Positions 19,060 to 28,673 of a stretch of DNA of 64,000 nucleotides are shown here, one piece after another. Both the position numbers and the translations under genes were made by a program. This stretch comes from Schaalia sp. lx-260 (GTDB lineage: Bacteria; Actinomycetota; Actinomycetes; Actinomycetales; Actinomycetaceae): positions 248,001-312,000 of the forward strand of contig NZ_JAJNRQ010000004.1 of assembly GCF_021083645.1 (NCBI RefSeq), given 5' to 3'. The notes beneath the pieces are model-generated. The model was not told the DNA's origin. It saw only the letters and a list, made by a program, of their open reading frames with translations, and did no database searches. Each line of letters begins with the position of its first letter. Positions within the stretch are counted from its first letter, which is position 1.

Positions 19060-19716
19060 TTAGGCGATTTTTCTTGCAGGGCTTACAGCCTGCTGTGACC
19101 GCAGCACAAGTGGCAAGAAAACGAAAACACAAGCACAGCCCACACAAGCGCCCGCACACACATCACTTAGCCAATGAACAGCCAAATACAGGCGAGTCAC
19201 CGCAATACAAGCAACAGCACCACATGTGAGTATCCACAAGACGATACAAGAAAAACGGCGCGATACCATGCCTGTCACCCTCAAAACACATGCAAGAGAA
19301 ACAAAAAATGCACTCGCCGCAGCAGTATGCCCGGAAGGAAAAGAAAAAGAATGTTCAACAGCTAAACGCAAAACCTCCGGTGGGCGCGGCCGTTCATGAA
19401 AGAGTTTTATAAATGTCATCACCAATGCAGATACGCCAACGCAGAAAACAATAAAAAGCGGATACTGCCATTTCTTTGTTACAGCATAAAAAATTCCACT
19501 CATAAAAAGCGTAAGAATGATTGCGCGTAACGGATCAAAAAACCACGTCAAACCCAAAACAAAAGGTGATAAGACCTCATGACGCATACTCACAAAAATC
19601 TGCATAACAGCAGTATCAACACCAGTTGTAGGATTCACAATATACCCACACACGAAAACCACGCCAATAAGCAAAGCGCCGATCACAGGGAAGAAAAATC
19701 TTGTGTCACGCAACAT
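19060..19716 (-). CDS. PAP2-family membrane phosphatase
   Basis: 218 residues, polytopic (about six spans). The three PAP2 signature blocks are present: KLFHERPRP (about 104-112), SFPSGHT (125-131) and TRLYLAVHWLSDV (175-187), with the expected catalytic histidines at 130 and 182. Such enzymes dephosphorylate lipid substrates at the outer membrane face, for example undecaprenyl pyrophosphate or phosphatidic acid and phosphatidylglycerophosphate. The exact substrate is not determinable. It stands alone and is convergent with the tRNA block. Confidence 0.9.
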   Translation of the reverse strand: MLRDTRFFFPVIGALLIGVVFVCGYIVNPTTGVDTAVMQIFVSMRHEVLSPFVLGLTWFFDPLRAIILTLFMSGIFYAVTKKWQYPLFIVFCVGVSALVMTFIKLFHERPRPPEVLRLAVEHSFSFPSGHTAAASAFFVSLACVLRVTGMVSRRFSCIVLWILTCGAVACIAVTRLYLAVHWLSDVCAGACVGCACVFVFLPLVLRSQQAVSPARKIA

Positions 19717-19823
19717 GAGATAAGCCTAACGGGACCGCGCCTAATACAAAATAGAAACTATTTACTCATTTCTGTTGAGCATTAACCCGCTAACCCCTAA
19801 TACCAGCCTCATGTACGGAAAAA

Positions 19824-19858
19824 CCGCGAAGGGCCAGCATCACGCTGACCCTTCGCGG
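19824..19858 (-). terminator. Strong Rho-independent terminator (minus strand)
   Basis: Read on the minus strand this is a stem of about 15 bp (CCGCGAAGGGTCAGC paired with GCTGGCCCTTCGCGG) around a 5-nt loop, followed by TTTTT. It would end transcripts from the hrpA-sprT unit or from a separate RNA initiating in the roughly 290-nt untranslated stretch just upstream. Confidence 0.85.
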
Positions 19859-20146
19859 CATCCCATCAACACAGTGCAAGTTTTCCCGATCCATCACCTT
19901 TCCAGCCCAAAAGCTTCAAAGAATGTCCCCTATGGAACATCTCGGCTCCGCTTGATACCACATAAGTTACGCGCCCAACCTGAGCAAACCCCCTGAATAA
20001 ACCTGAGATTTTCCTGAGAGTTTTATCAGATAGCTTTCACATACAGGAAAGAAACCTCGCAACGCTCAAAAACAACCGTTCAATCAGTCCTCCAACGCTC
20101 AAGGACTCCTCCAGTAACCACAGTCTACGGGCCTACACGCACCTCA
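19859..20146 (-). other. Untranslated stretch between SprT-like gene and terminator (candidate ncRNA)
   Basis: 288 nt on the minus strand with no reading frame of note, ending in the strongest terminator of the window. It contains purine-rich patches (GGGGGTTTGC, GGAAAGGTGATGG) and repeated GAGCGTTG/CGTTGGAGGACT motifs. It could be a long 3' untranslated region of the hrpA-sprT unit or an independent structured RNA. No known RNA family (tmRNA, SRP RNA, RNase P RNA) is recognised. Confidence 0.35.
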
Positions 20147-20677
20147 TCAACGAATAAGCCCCCACCTGCGCAAACGACGCATTTCATTCAGATACGTACG
20201 CCCAGGTTGACGCGGCAGGCCACGAAAAGTCCACTCCAAAATCACATCAGAAGAAAAAGAACCCGGCGAACACGCACCACACGAAGCAACACGCTGAGGA
20301 CTACGATACAAAAACTTCTGCATCCCACACCGAGGACACGTTCCCACCCACGAAGGCTCAGGAGCAGGCAAATAAGCAGGTAAGCTCGCTTTCGGTGGCG
20401 CTCCAATCCGACGAGCAACATCACGCCACACCTGATCGTGCCCATGATGCGCCCCCACTAAAGCATGAGCAACCTCATGTAACACCACCTCACGGACCGT
20501 GGCAGGCTCATACAACAAGGTCAAAACACGCGACAAGGTAATTTTTTTCCGCTGATGATGACACGCCCCAGCCCTGCGCCTAGCACGATCAAAAGAAAAA
20601 TCCCACTCACTTAACCCATGCGCATCCATAACAGAACGCGCCAACCTGCGAGCCGCATCAAGATCCATGCAGGTCAC
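20147..20677 (-). CDS. SprT-like zinc metalloprotein
   Basis: 176 residues, GTG start at 20677 overlapping the hrpA stop (GTGA); an ATG at 20668 is an alternative. The SprT-like domain has the gluzincin motif HEVAH at about residues 67-71 with further histidines at 77, 78 and 80. A C-terminal zinc ribbon has two CxxC pairs, CPRC (114-117) and CGAC (133-136). Eukaryotic relatives (Spartan) degrade DNA-protein crosslinks, but bacterial substrates are largely unknown. Overlap with an RNA/DNA helicase-like gene suggests a coupled role, as inference. Confidence 0.88.
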   Translation of the reverse strand: MTCMDLDAARRLARSVMDAHGLSEWDFSFDRARRRAGACHHQRKKITLSRVLTLLYEPATVREVVLHEVAHALVGAHHGHDQVWRDVARRIGAPPKASLPAYLPAPEPSWVGTCPRCGMQKFLYRSPQRVASCGACSPGSFSSDVILEWTFRGLPRQPGRTYLNEMRRLRRWGLIR

Positions 20678-23600
20678 ATACCCTCATGCGCGCGAGTAAG
20701 AATATGAATAATACGTTTCGCAGACACTTTAACAGCGGTCCCCAGCTGCTGAGCAAATAACGACACCCGAAGCTCCTGAATCATCCAATACGCCTCAACA
20801 AGACCAGCATGACGAACAGGGTCATACGGGCGCTGACGAGCAGCACTTTGATACTGGGTCAGCTCCGCCTCCAAATCATGTAACACAGACATATCGCGCA
20901 GATCCCGCGCCAAAACATTCGCAGAAGCACTCACACGTCGCAGCCGCACAGCACACCCACGTACATATCGAGCAATATGAGGTAACTGTGTGATCGGAGT
21001 CGAAACCACAAAACCTTTCCCCAAAAGACCATTAACCACAGTATCAGTATCCCGAATGACATCACCAAGAGAAGCAGAAAGACATGAAGCTCGCACATCA
21101 AGGTATTCACTGTGAGCCTCCATAGCACGCGCCACGTCACCAAGAATCTGATACACCCGATCTTCATGCAGATCACGAGCGCGACGAACAAGCAGTTCAA
21201 AAGACTCAGCCTCACGAACGCAAGACGGACCGCGTTCACCACACAGCTCATCAACCAAAGACACAGCGCTCGCCAACTGCGCTTCAGCCACCAAAAGCGC
21301 AGTATCACCATAAGAAGTAGCCGCCAACATTAAAGCCTCACGCCCGCTCCAACGGGTCGTCACACGTTTCGTTGCCAAAGCAAGACGCGCAAGAAGCAAT
21401 CGCGCAAGACCCTCCCGATGACAACGCTCAGCAACAGATCGTGAAGCCATCAGACGCACCCCTGCGCACGGTTCCATTGCAGTTCCTTGAGCAACTAACG
21501 CCGGAAAAGCACGCAGCGACATCCCCTGATGCTCATGGTCAATGACATCTGGCACAACAGCCTCAGGAAAATCAGTAAGACCATCTTGAGTAACAATAAT
21601 TTGTAAATCCGCCGGTATACTCCCAGACACAGCTTCACCGGTACTATCTGAAATGCGTGTAGCGGAAGAACTTTCTGAAAGCGGAAAAGAAGTATGACTT
21701 ACAGGCGTTGACGTCGCGTGAATATGTGAGTCCTGCGAATCCTTATGAGCACGTGAATCATGCGCGCGCACACGACGAGCCGCATCATACAAAGCATCAG
21801 AAACTGCTGTGCGCACAGCCACACGAACAGCCTCATGAGATTTTTGTTCTAACGATTTTTGTAGGTACACAAGATCTTTTCCTGAATCCAATTCACGTCC
21901 AGACCGATCAATCACCACAAAAGTCATACGCAGATACTGAGGCAGGTGCTCAGACATGTGAGCAAGATCAGCACTATCTAAAGCCACCCCTCGAAGAATT
22001 CGCGCAGCCTGAACAAAAACTTCGCTAAAAGGTGGATAATCGCATGGCTGAATAGCTTTCGCATGGTCAATATCTGACGATGAAAAATCCCGTGATGGCA
22101 CATGTGATTCAGCAGGTAATTGTGAATCCTTTACAGAAGAAACAGGTGAATCTGTAGCCGTATGTTTTTTAGGAGCAGGTGAAACTGGCGGCGAGGTGAC
22201 TGACCGTTGTGAGGCCCGCGTGTGACCCGTGCGCTGACCCCACGCGGCAAGGCGATCCATTGCCGCAGATAAAGACGAAGGATCTTCACTAGGCGAAGGG
22301 GGAGACGCTAAAGGATGAGCGTGGGCACTATGTGTGTGCGCGGCAACAGTGGGGCGGTCAAGGGAATGAGTGCCTGAAATGTTTTGACCAGAAAACTGGG
22401 AAAATGAGTCTGTTTGTGTGACAGGCCCCCCATGAACATACTCGCGCATCCACTGTGCGAAGGTGGCCCCCACATCCGGGGCAGGAGTCAATAAACGACG
22501 TTTTGCTTTCGGCAAAGCCCGAATAGATTCAATGACCAGTTCAGTGAATAATCCCGATACTAACCAGTCAGTTCCTTGTTCACGTACACGCGGCAAGACC
22601 TCAACAGGAACCACCATAGTGACACCGTCACGCTGAGAACCTGGTGAAAATTCGTAACGCAGCGGCAAATCCATATCATCGCAAATCCAATGATCGGGAA
22701 AAACACCAGAATCAGCATTTACATTCCGCGGTAACAATACAGAACGCGGATAAATAAGCAGATCAGGATTATGACGGCGAACCTTTTTCCACCACGAAGA
22801 AAAATGAGCGGCACTGACAATACGCTCAGGAATCAGATCATCAAAAAAAGCAACTAAAGCATCTTCATCTGCTACAAGCCCATGAGTACGCGAACGTTTC
22901 TCTACCTCCCGAGCCTCACTTATGAGCTGAGAATTCCGTGTCAAAAAGTTGTGACGTTCCCGCCACTGGCCACGCACTAACCCATGACGAATAAGTAAAG
23001 AACGTGCTACCTGCCGCGCAGTTAAACAAACCTCCTCAGCATCTGCTGTACAAACCGGATTCACTGTGGGAACGGCTGTGGTCGAATCATCACAATCAGG
23101 CAATACTGTCTTTTGTTCACCTGCAGAAACGACATCACCTGTCACCGAACGGTAGGAAGATACCCCATCATTCACCTGATTTTGTAAGGCGGAGGTCGCA
23201 TCAGCAAGAAAATCCGCACCATGAATATGCACAGGGAAAGACGGGTCAGCCTGCGCAAAGACAGCGAGAATTTCCTGCCGGCGAATGGCCTCATCTGCCT
23301 GAGAGTGAGTATTTTGCGCGTTGGATGCCGCTACTAAACCACGTGCCCGCGCATGAAGAGATCCAAGACGAGGCAGCGAAAAACTACGAGAAGCCGTATC
23401 AACACCTAAAGGCATATCACCTAAACGACCCAGCAAAACAGGGCGATCAGCGGCCAAAGGAACACCGTACAATAAGACTTTTTCCGTAACCAGAGCAGCC
23501 CCTCGTGCAGATGACCAGTACGGTTCACCGTACATACGTTTCAGAAGCGGCCCGGCCGCAGATTCAATCCATTCAGGCTGAATACGAGCCACCGTGCGAG

Positions 23601-26079
23601 CAAAAAGACGTGAAGTTTCCACAAGCTCAGCGGTCATCACCCATTCAGGATGCGAATGTGCAAGACCAGAACCCGGCCACAAAGAAAAACGAGTACCACG
23701 TGCCCCCGCATACTCACGTTTTGCAGGATCCCAAGCTCCGATATTCGACAAAAGGCCCACCAGTAAAGACCGGTGAATCTGGTCGGCATCAACACTATGA
23801 GCAGAAGCAGTGAATGCGACACTTGCACGAGCAGCCGCATCCACAATCCCACGTTCCTCAGCTTCCTGACGCACCTGAGCAAGAGAAGGCAAAGCCAGAC
23901 GTTCCGCACCAATACCTAAAGGACGAGCCATCTGACGAAGCTGCGTTACCACATCACGCCACTCACGGAAACGCAGATAGTGCAAAAACTCTGAACGACA
24001 CATACGACGGAAAGCAGAACCAGATAATTCACGTTGCTGCACATGCAGATAACGCCACAAATTCAAATAAGTGATGAAATCTGAGTCAGGATCCACAAAA
24101 CGCGCATGTGCAGTATCAGCCGCTTGCTGATGATCTAAAGGCCGCTCACGAACATCCTGAATAGAAAGAGCAGCAACAATGACAAGAACATCAGATGAAC
24201 ACCCGTTTGCTTCAGCTTCAAGCAACATACGACCTAAACGAGGATCAACAGGCAGACGAGATAAATCCCGACCAATAGGTGTTAAACGGTGTGTCCCAGA
24301 CGTATCAGAATCATCAACAGCAAGAGCACCAATTTCAACAAGCAAATGAATACCATCACGTACAGCACGAGCATCAGGCGCATCAAGGAAAGGAAAATCT
24401 GCAACAGAACCCAAACCTAAAGCCGTCATATGCAAAATGACGCTTGCAAGCGAAGTACGAAGGATTTCTGGCTCTGTGTAGGCTGGACGCGACTCGTAAT
24501 CATGCTGTGAATACAGGCGGATAGCTACACCATCAGCGACACGCCCACAACGCCCAGCCCGTTGATTTGCGCTAGCTTGGGAAACAGGTTCAATGGGAAG
24601 TCGTTGCACTTTGGTTCGGTGCGAATAACGTGAAATACGCGCTAACCCAGGGTCAATAACGTAACGAATATCAGGGACAGTGAGCGACGTTTCTGCGACA
24701 TTCGTTGATAAAACAATTCGACGAATCTGATGAGCTTCAAAAACCCGATGCTGTTCCGCCGCACTTAACCGGGCAAATAACGGAATAATTTCAATATCTG
24801 ATGGATGAAAAGTAGCAGCACCTGAACCGACATCATCAGAAGATTTCACCCGCACACCCAAATGCTCTTTTAAGGCCTGCTCCACATCGCGTATATCGCG
24901 TTCACCCGGCAAAAATACCAGAATATCGCCCGGCCCTTCAGCGCATAATTCGTCAACGGCATGACAGATCGCCTGTTCAATATCAATATCCTCACCCAAC
25001 CCATAACCTAAAGTCGGTAAATCATCGTCAGGGTCCTCAAGGACAAGCTGATCGACATGCGGCCCCTGCTTAGGTGAAACACTCACAGAATCATCACCGA
25101 TGGAAGATGAGGAACTTGAGCACGACGAAGGAGCATCCACACTGAGCGGGCGGTAACGAATTTCCACAGGGAAAGTACGGCCCGACACGGAAATAATAGG
25201 TGCAGCCTGTCGCAGAACACCCGTAGTGCGAGGCCCTTCCCACACGCCAAAATGCGCGGCAAAGCGTTCAGAATCAATCGTTGCAGAAGTAATGATTACT
25301 TTTAAGTCTGGTCGTACAGGTAGTAAGCGCGCAATGTACCCCAAAATAAAGTCGATATTCAACGAACGCTCATGCGCCTCATCAATAATGAGAGTGTCGT
25401 AACGACGCAACAGAGGATCTGACTGTATTTCTGCGAGCAAAATACCGTCCGTCATCAGTTTCACGAGGGTAGTTGGACCCACCTCATCGGTGAAACGTAC
25501 CTGATAGCCGACAACCTGGCCCGGAAGCGAACCAACAGACTGTCCCAGTTCCTCAGCGATCCGGTCAGCAACAGAGCGAGCAGCGATACGGCGAGGCTGC
25601 GTATGCCCGATCATTCCTGTAATACCCCTGCCAAGACTTAAACAAATCTTCGGCAACTGAGTGGTTTTACCTGAACCCGTTTCACCGGCAACGATAACGA
25701 CCTGATGGTCACGAATTGCCTGAGCGATCTCATCACGATGAGCGCACACAGGAAGATCAGGGAAAGAAATAACAGGTAAAGCAGCAACACGTGCAGCTAA
25801 TTCCTGCGCAGTAAAAGGCTGAAAAGCAGGTGCAGTATCACGTTCAGATGCGCGCGAAAGAGCGTGAGGTAACTGCCGGCGACGTGAATTTTTAGATGAG
25901 CGCTGCTGACGTGAATTTTTACGGTGAGAAACAAAAGAACCAGTAGCATCGCCAGAGGTACGCTCAGATGATGAAGGCTGAGACGCGCCAGAGGAAACAG
26001 CTGATTTTTTCCCATGAGACTTACGCCGCCGCCCAGAAGAAGGGAAAGGTGAGGAAGAATTTTCAGCTGCACTAGACAC
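20674..26079 (-). CDS. hrpA: ATP-dependent RNA helicase HrpA (DEAH box, DUF3418), unusually long
   Basis: 1801 residues, against about 1300 for typical HrpA. After a Ser/Arg-rich N-terminal tail of about 90 residues come Walker A GETGSGKTT (132-140), DEAH (233-236), SAT (265-267), the motif VI region with QRAGRCGR, then the HA2 and OB-fold regions and the long DUF3418 C-terminal part. Members are 3'-5' RNA helicases; E. coli HrpA resolves stalled ribosomes. Extra length comes from Ser/Asp-rich inserts: one around 310-355 in the helicase core, one Ser/Pro/His-rich linker around 1210-1370, and another around 1470-1530. All main motifs look intact. The stop overlaps the SprT-like start. Confidence 0.93.
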   Translation of the reverse strand: MSSAAENSSSPFPSSGRRRKSHGKKSAVSSGASQPSSSERTSGDATGSFVSHRKNSRQQRSSKNSRRRQLPHALSRASERDTAPAFQPFTAQELAARVAALPVISFPDLPVCAHRDEIAQAIRDHQVVIVAGETGSGKTTQLPKICLSLGRGITGMIGHTQPRRIAARSVADRIAEELGQSVGSLPGQVVGYQVRFTDEVGPTTLVKLMTDGILLAEIQSDPLLRRYDTLIIDEAHERSLNIDFILGYIARLLPVRPDLKVIITSATIDSERFAAHFGVWEGPRTTGVLRQAAPIISVSGRTFPVEIRYRPLSVDAPSSCSSSSSSIGDDSVSVSPKQGPHVDQLVLEDPDDDLPTLGYGLGEDIDIEQAICHAVDELCAEGPGDILVFLPGERDIRDVEQALKEHLGVRVKSSDDVGSGAATFHPSDIEIIPLFARLSAAEQHRVFEAHQIRRIVLSTNVAETSLTVPDIRYVIDPGLARISRYSHRTKVQRLPIEPVSQASANQRAGRCGRVADGVAIRLYSQHDYESRPAYTEPEILRTSLASVILHMTALGLGSVADFPFLDAPDARAVRDGIHLLVEIGALAVDDSDTSGTHRLTPIGRDLSRLPVDPRLGRMLLEAEANGCSSDVLVIVAALSIQDVRERPLDHQQAADTAHARFVDPDSDFITYLNLWRYLHVQQRELSGSAFRRMCRSEFLHYLRFREWRDVVTQLRQMARPLGIGAERLALPSLAQVRQEAEERGIVDAAARASVAFTASAHSVDADQIHRSLLVGLLSNIGAWDPAKREYAGARGTRFSLWPGSGLAHSHPEWVMTAELVETSRLFARTVARIQPEWIESAAGPLLKRMYGEPYWSSARGAALVTEKVLLYGVPLAADRPVLLGRLGDMPLGVDTASRSFSLPRLGSLHARARGLVAASNAQNTHSQADEAIRRQEILAVFAQADPSFPVHIHGADFLADATSALQNQVNDGVSSYRSVTGDVVSAGEQKTVLPDCDDSTTAVPTVNPVCTADAEEVCLTARQVARSLLIRHGLVRGQWRERHNFLTRNSQLISEAREVEKRSRTHGLVADEDALVAFFDDLIPERIVSAAHFSSWWKKVRRHNPDLLIYPRSVLLPRNVNADSGVFPDHWICDDMDLPLRYEFSPGSQRDGVTMVVPVEVLPRVREQGTDWLVSGLFTELVIESIRALPKAKRRLLTPAPDVGATFAQWMREYVHGGPVTQTDSFSQFSGQNISGTHSLDRPTVAAHTHSAHAHPLASPPSPSEDPSSLSAAMDRLAAWGQRTGHTRASQRSVTSPPVSPAPKKHTATDSPVSSVKDSQLPAESHVPSRDFSSSDIDHAKAIQPCDYPPFSEVFVQAARILRGVALDSADLAHMSEHLPQYLRMTFVVIDRSGRELDSGKDLVYLQKSLEQKSHEAVRVAVRTAVSDALYDAARRVRAHDSRAHKDSQDSHIHATSTPVSHTSFPLSESSSATRISDSTGEAVSGSIPADLQIIVTQDGLTDFPEAVVPDVIDHEHQGMSLRAFPALVAQGTAMEPCAGVRLMASRSVAERCHREGLARLLLARLALATKRVTTRWSGREALMLAATSYGDTALLVAEAQLASAVSLVDELCGERGPSCVREAESFELLVRRARDLHEDRVYQILGDVARAMEAHSEYLDVRASCLSASLGDVIRDTDTVVNGLLGKGFVVSTPITQLPHIARYVRGCAVRLRRVSASANVLARDLRDMSVLHDLEAELTQYQSAARQRPYDPVRHAGLVEAYWMIQELRVSLFAQQLGTAVKVSAKRIIHILTRAHEGM

Positions 26080-26133
26080 TCGAATATTCTAGCGACCTGC
26101 CCACACAACACGCTCAAGGAATACGACGCACAC

Positions 26134-26910
26134 CTACCGGTGATGACGAGCAGGCACATGCTGCTGCGCCCATGAAATCACACGCTCAACCAAAGTATCA
26201 GGGCAAGAATCTTGCGTGAAATGTGTGTCCTGCATGATGTGGACACGCGAACCATCAGCCATCAGAGGGAAAACATCATGCGTGATCTGCGTCAGACCAG
26301 TCTCAACATCCTCACCATCATGAATAATGAGGATAGGGTAATCAATTCTGCGGAACAACGAATCTTGATCCACCATTGATAAATCCACTAAAGTCTGTTT
26401 AGATATCGTGAAATTTTGCCGATTCCCAGGCAAATCATCCGGTATAGTCGTTACACCATGCTTATCTAACTCATCCAGTTGAACAGTAGAAAAAATAGAC
26501 TCCCACTGATACGTTCGCGGACCTAAAACCGGCGAAAACAAAACCATTGTCGTAGCAGCAACAGGATGCGCTGACAACGCAACAAGAGCACCATATGCGT
26601 GACCATGAATGATTTGCCGAGAAAAACCTTGATCGCTTACCCAACCGGAAGCAGCACGTAAATCCTCCACCTGCAATTCACGAGTAATAATGTCATCATC
26701 AGAAGCGCCATGACCTGAATAATCAAAAATAAGCGTCGCATAACCAGCAGCACGATACGCCGCTGCCAGACGATCAAAATACTCCCCTGAATTTCTGTTC
26801 TCAAAAACAGAATGAGAAAAGACGACAGCAGCATCCTTCGTATCAACAGGATTGATAAAAGTACCACACAGAGTACTCCCACGAGGTGTCACAATCTGAA
26901 CGTCACTCAT
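26134..26910 (-). CDS. Alpha/beta hydrolase-fold protein lacking the nucleophile serine
   Basis: 258 residues. Seen: the strand/oxyanion region VVFSHSVFENR, the FDYSGHGAS segment typical of serine aminopeptidase or BAAT-like S33 hydrolases, the nucleophile elbow reading HGHAYGA (102-108), a late acidic residue in HDGEDVETG, and a histidine in DTHFTQD. The usual G-x-S-x-G serine is replaced by Ala105 (codon GCA), while acid and histidine candidates remain. It is therefore either a non-catalytic member or one using another mechanism. It is a cytosolic protein with no signal peptide. It starts 157 bp from the divergent YtxH-like gene. Confidence 0.8.
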   Translation of the reverse strand: MSDVQIVTPRGSTLCGTFINPVDTKDAAVVFSHSVFENRNSGEYFDRLAAAYRAAGYATLIFDYSGHGASDDDIITRELQVEDLRAASGWVSDQGFSRQIIHGHAYGALVALSAHPVAATTMVLFSPVLGPRTYQWESIFSTVQLDELDKHGVTTIPDDLPGNRQNFTISKQTLVDLSMVDQDSLFRRIDYPILIIHDGEDVETGLTQITHDVFPLMADGSRVHIMQDTHFTQDSCPDTLVERVISWAQQHVPARHHR

Positions 26911-27067
26911 TCTTCCAACCTATAGTCTGAAGGAGGCAAACAAAAGAGTATTTCATTAAACGCAACATTGTGACATCTTTCGCCGCTCTTTTTTCAAGGA
27001 ATCCTTTAACAAAAGTCAGACAGCCGGTAGGCTGAGACAAAGAAGTACACGTCGTAGAGAGGAACAT

Positions 27068-27373
27068 ATGGGTACGAAGTTTGGAATCGTTCTCGGATTC
27101 GGTATCGGATACGTCCTCGGAACACGCGCTGGACGCGAAAAATACGAAAAAATACGCGCCGCAGCCTCCCGTTTACGTTCCGTTCCCATCGTCGCAGCAC
27201 CTCTGGACAAAGCAGGGGAAGCGCTTTCCGATGTGGTGCGCGTCCAAGGTGAACGTATTACCGACAAAGTAGCCGACGCTGTGAAAGAACGCCTTTTCGC
27301 TGTACCACCCACACACTCATCGACGCAAGACGAGACACGAGAAAACACAGCGACAAGGCCACACACCTCATAA
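27068..27373 (+). CDS. YtxH-like membrane-associated small protein
   Basis: 101 residues, with GAGAGG 7 nt before the ATG. An N-terminal glycine-rich hydrophobic segment (FGIVLGFGIGYVLGTRAGREKYEKI) is typical of YtxH-domain proteins, followed by a helical region and a Thr/Ser-rich polar tail. Members are anchored envelope proteins of unknown biochemical role, some stress-induced. Its last base overlaps the first base of the next gene, so the two are co-translated. Confidence 0.75.
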   Translation: MGTKFGIVLGFGIGYVLGTRAGREKYEKIRAAASRLRSVPIVAAPLDKAGEALSDVVRVQGERITDKVADAVKERLFAVPPTHSSTQDETRENTATRPHTS

Positions 27374-28494
27374 TGACATCACCACAAAATCACACGCCTA
27401 CACCTGCGCAGATTCGTCGCTGGCGACGCCACCTCGCAGAAGAACGCATGGAAGCGCGCACATACCGTGCGCTCGCTGAACGACGTGTTGGTGAAGAACG
27501 TGACGTCCTCCTTGCGCTCGCTGAAGCCGAACGACGCCACGAAGAACACTGGCTGCGTCTCCTCGGGGAACGCGCACTACCTGCACCACGCCCCTCATTA
27601 CATGCTCGTATCGGGGCGGCACTTGCACGCGCATTCGGCACCATATTCATTCTCGCAATGGCGCAACGAGCTGAACAACGAAGCCGATATGACGTTGACA
27701 TGGACGCGACCGCTCAAATGGCCGCCGATGAGCACATACACGGCGAAGTTGTGCGTGGACTCACTGCGCGTTCACGTCAAACCCTCGCAGGAACATTCAG
27801 GGCCGCTGTTTTTGGTGCAAATGATGGTCTTGTATCAAATCTTGCCCTTGTTCTTGGAGTAGCGGCCACTGGAATTGACACATTACTAATCCTGATGACA
27901 GGTGTGGCAGGCCTGCTAGCAGGGGCTTTATCAATGGCCGCCGGCGAATGGGTGAGTGTACAAAGCCAAAGGGAATTACTTGACGCTTCCATACCTGACC
28001 CTGAGGCTCACAAATCGGTGACACACCTCGATGTCGATGCGAATGAACTGGCCCTCGTTTTCCGTGCGCGCGGTGAAAGCCCAGAAGAAGCCGAAGCCCA
28101 TGCTGCCGCTGTTTTTCGACAAGCAAACGCCCCAGCAACAACAGAATCCGGCGTAATCGCGGTCAGGGCTGCTTTAGGTGATGGCGGAGAGCGTACGCAA
28201 GGAGCAGCCGAGGAAATCGGGACACCGTGGCATGCCGCCGCATCCTCGTTTATTTTCTTTGCGACAGGCGCGCTCATCCCTTTGATCCCGTATATCTGTG
28301 GAGCATCAGGAACACTTGCCATCATTCTTTCAGCTGCAATCGTGGGTATCGCCCTCCTTTTCACAGGGGGAGTCGTTGGTGTGCTCTCAGGTCAAGCGCC
28401 GCTACCCAGAGCGTTACGACAACTGGTTATTGGTTACGCGGCCGCGTTGGTGACATACGTCCTCGGTGCGATTTTTGGTGTTCAAACTTCCTGA
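27373..28494 (+). CDS. VIT1/CCC1-family transporter with N-terminal ferritin-like domain
   Basis: 373 residues. The N-terminal domain of about 130 residues is rich in paired glutamates and histidines (LAEERMEARTYRALAERR, EAERRHEEHW), as in rubrerythrin/ferritin-like di-iron bundles, with a second set at AADEHIHGEVVRGL. The VIT1 domain begins at about 135 (RAAVFGANDGLVSNLALVLGV) with five membrane spans and the amphipathic metal-binding helix region in the cytoplasmic loop. Such proteins export ferrous iron or manganese from the cytoplasm. The ferritin-like part probably senses or delivers iron (family knowledge). Confidence 0.88.
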   Translation: MTSPQNHTPTPAQIRRWRRHLAEERMEARTYRALAERRVGEERDVLLALAEAERRHEEHWLRLLGERALPAPRPSLHARIGAALARAFGTIFILAMAQRAEQRSRYDVDMDATAQMAADEHIHGEVVRGLTARSRQTLAGTFRAAVFGANDGLVSNLALVLGVAATGIDTLLILMTGVAGLLAGALSMAAGEWVSVQSQRELLDASIPDPEAHKSVTHLDVDANELALVFRARGESPEEAEAHAAAVFRQANAPATTESGVIAVRAALGDGGERTQGAAEEIGTPWHAAASSFIFFATGALIPLIPYICGASGTLAIILSAAIVGIALLFTGGVVGVLSGQAPLPRALRQLVIGYAAALVTYVLGAIFGVQTS

Positions 28495-28673
28495 TAAAAG
28501 GCACGGGAATGCCTGACATACATGCATAATTTTTGTCTGAAGGAACCCCTATCCGACAGGCACACGCACATGTGCTCAGGTACGACGAAATGATGCCGCA
28601 CAGGTAAAGAACTATGTGCGAAATTATGGATGTCTACACGGTTTTTCCCAGTAAAAATGCCACAATATGAGCT

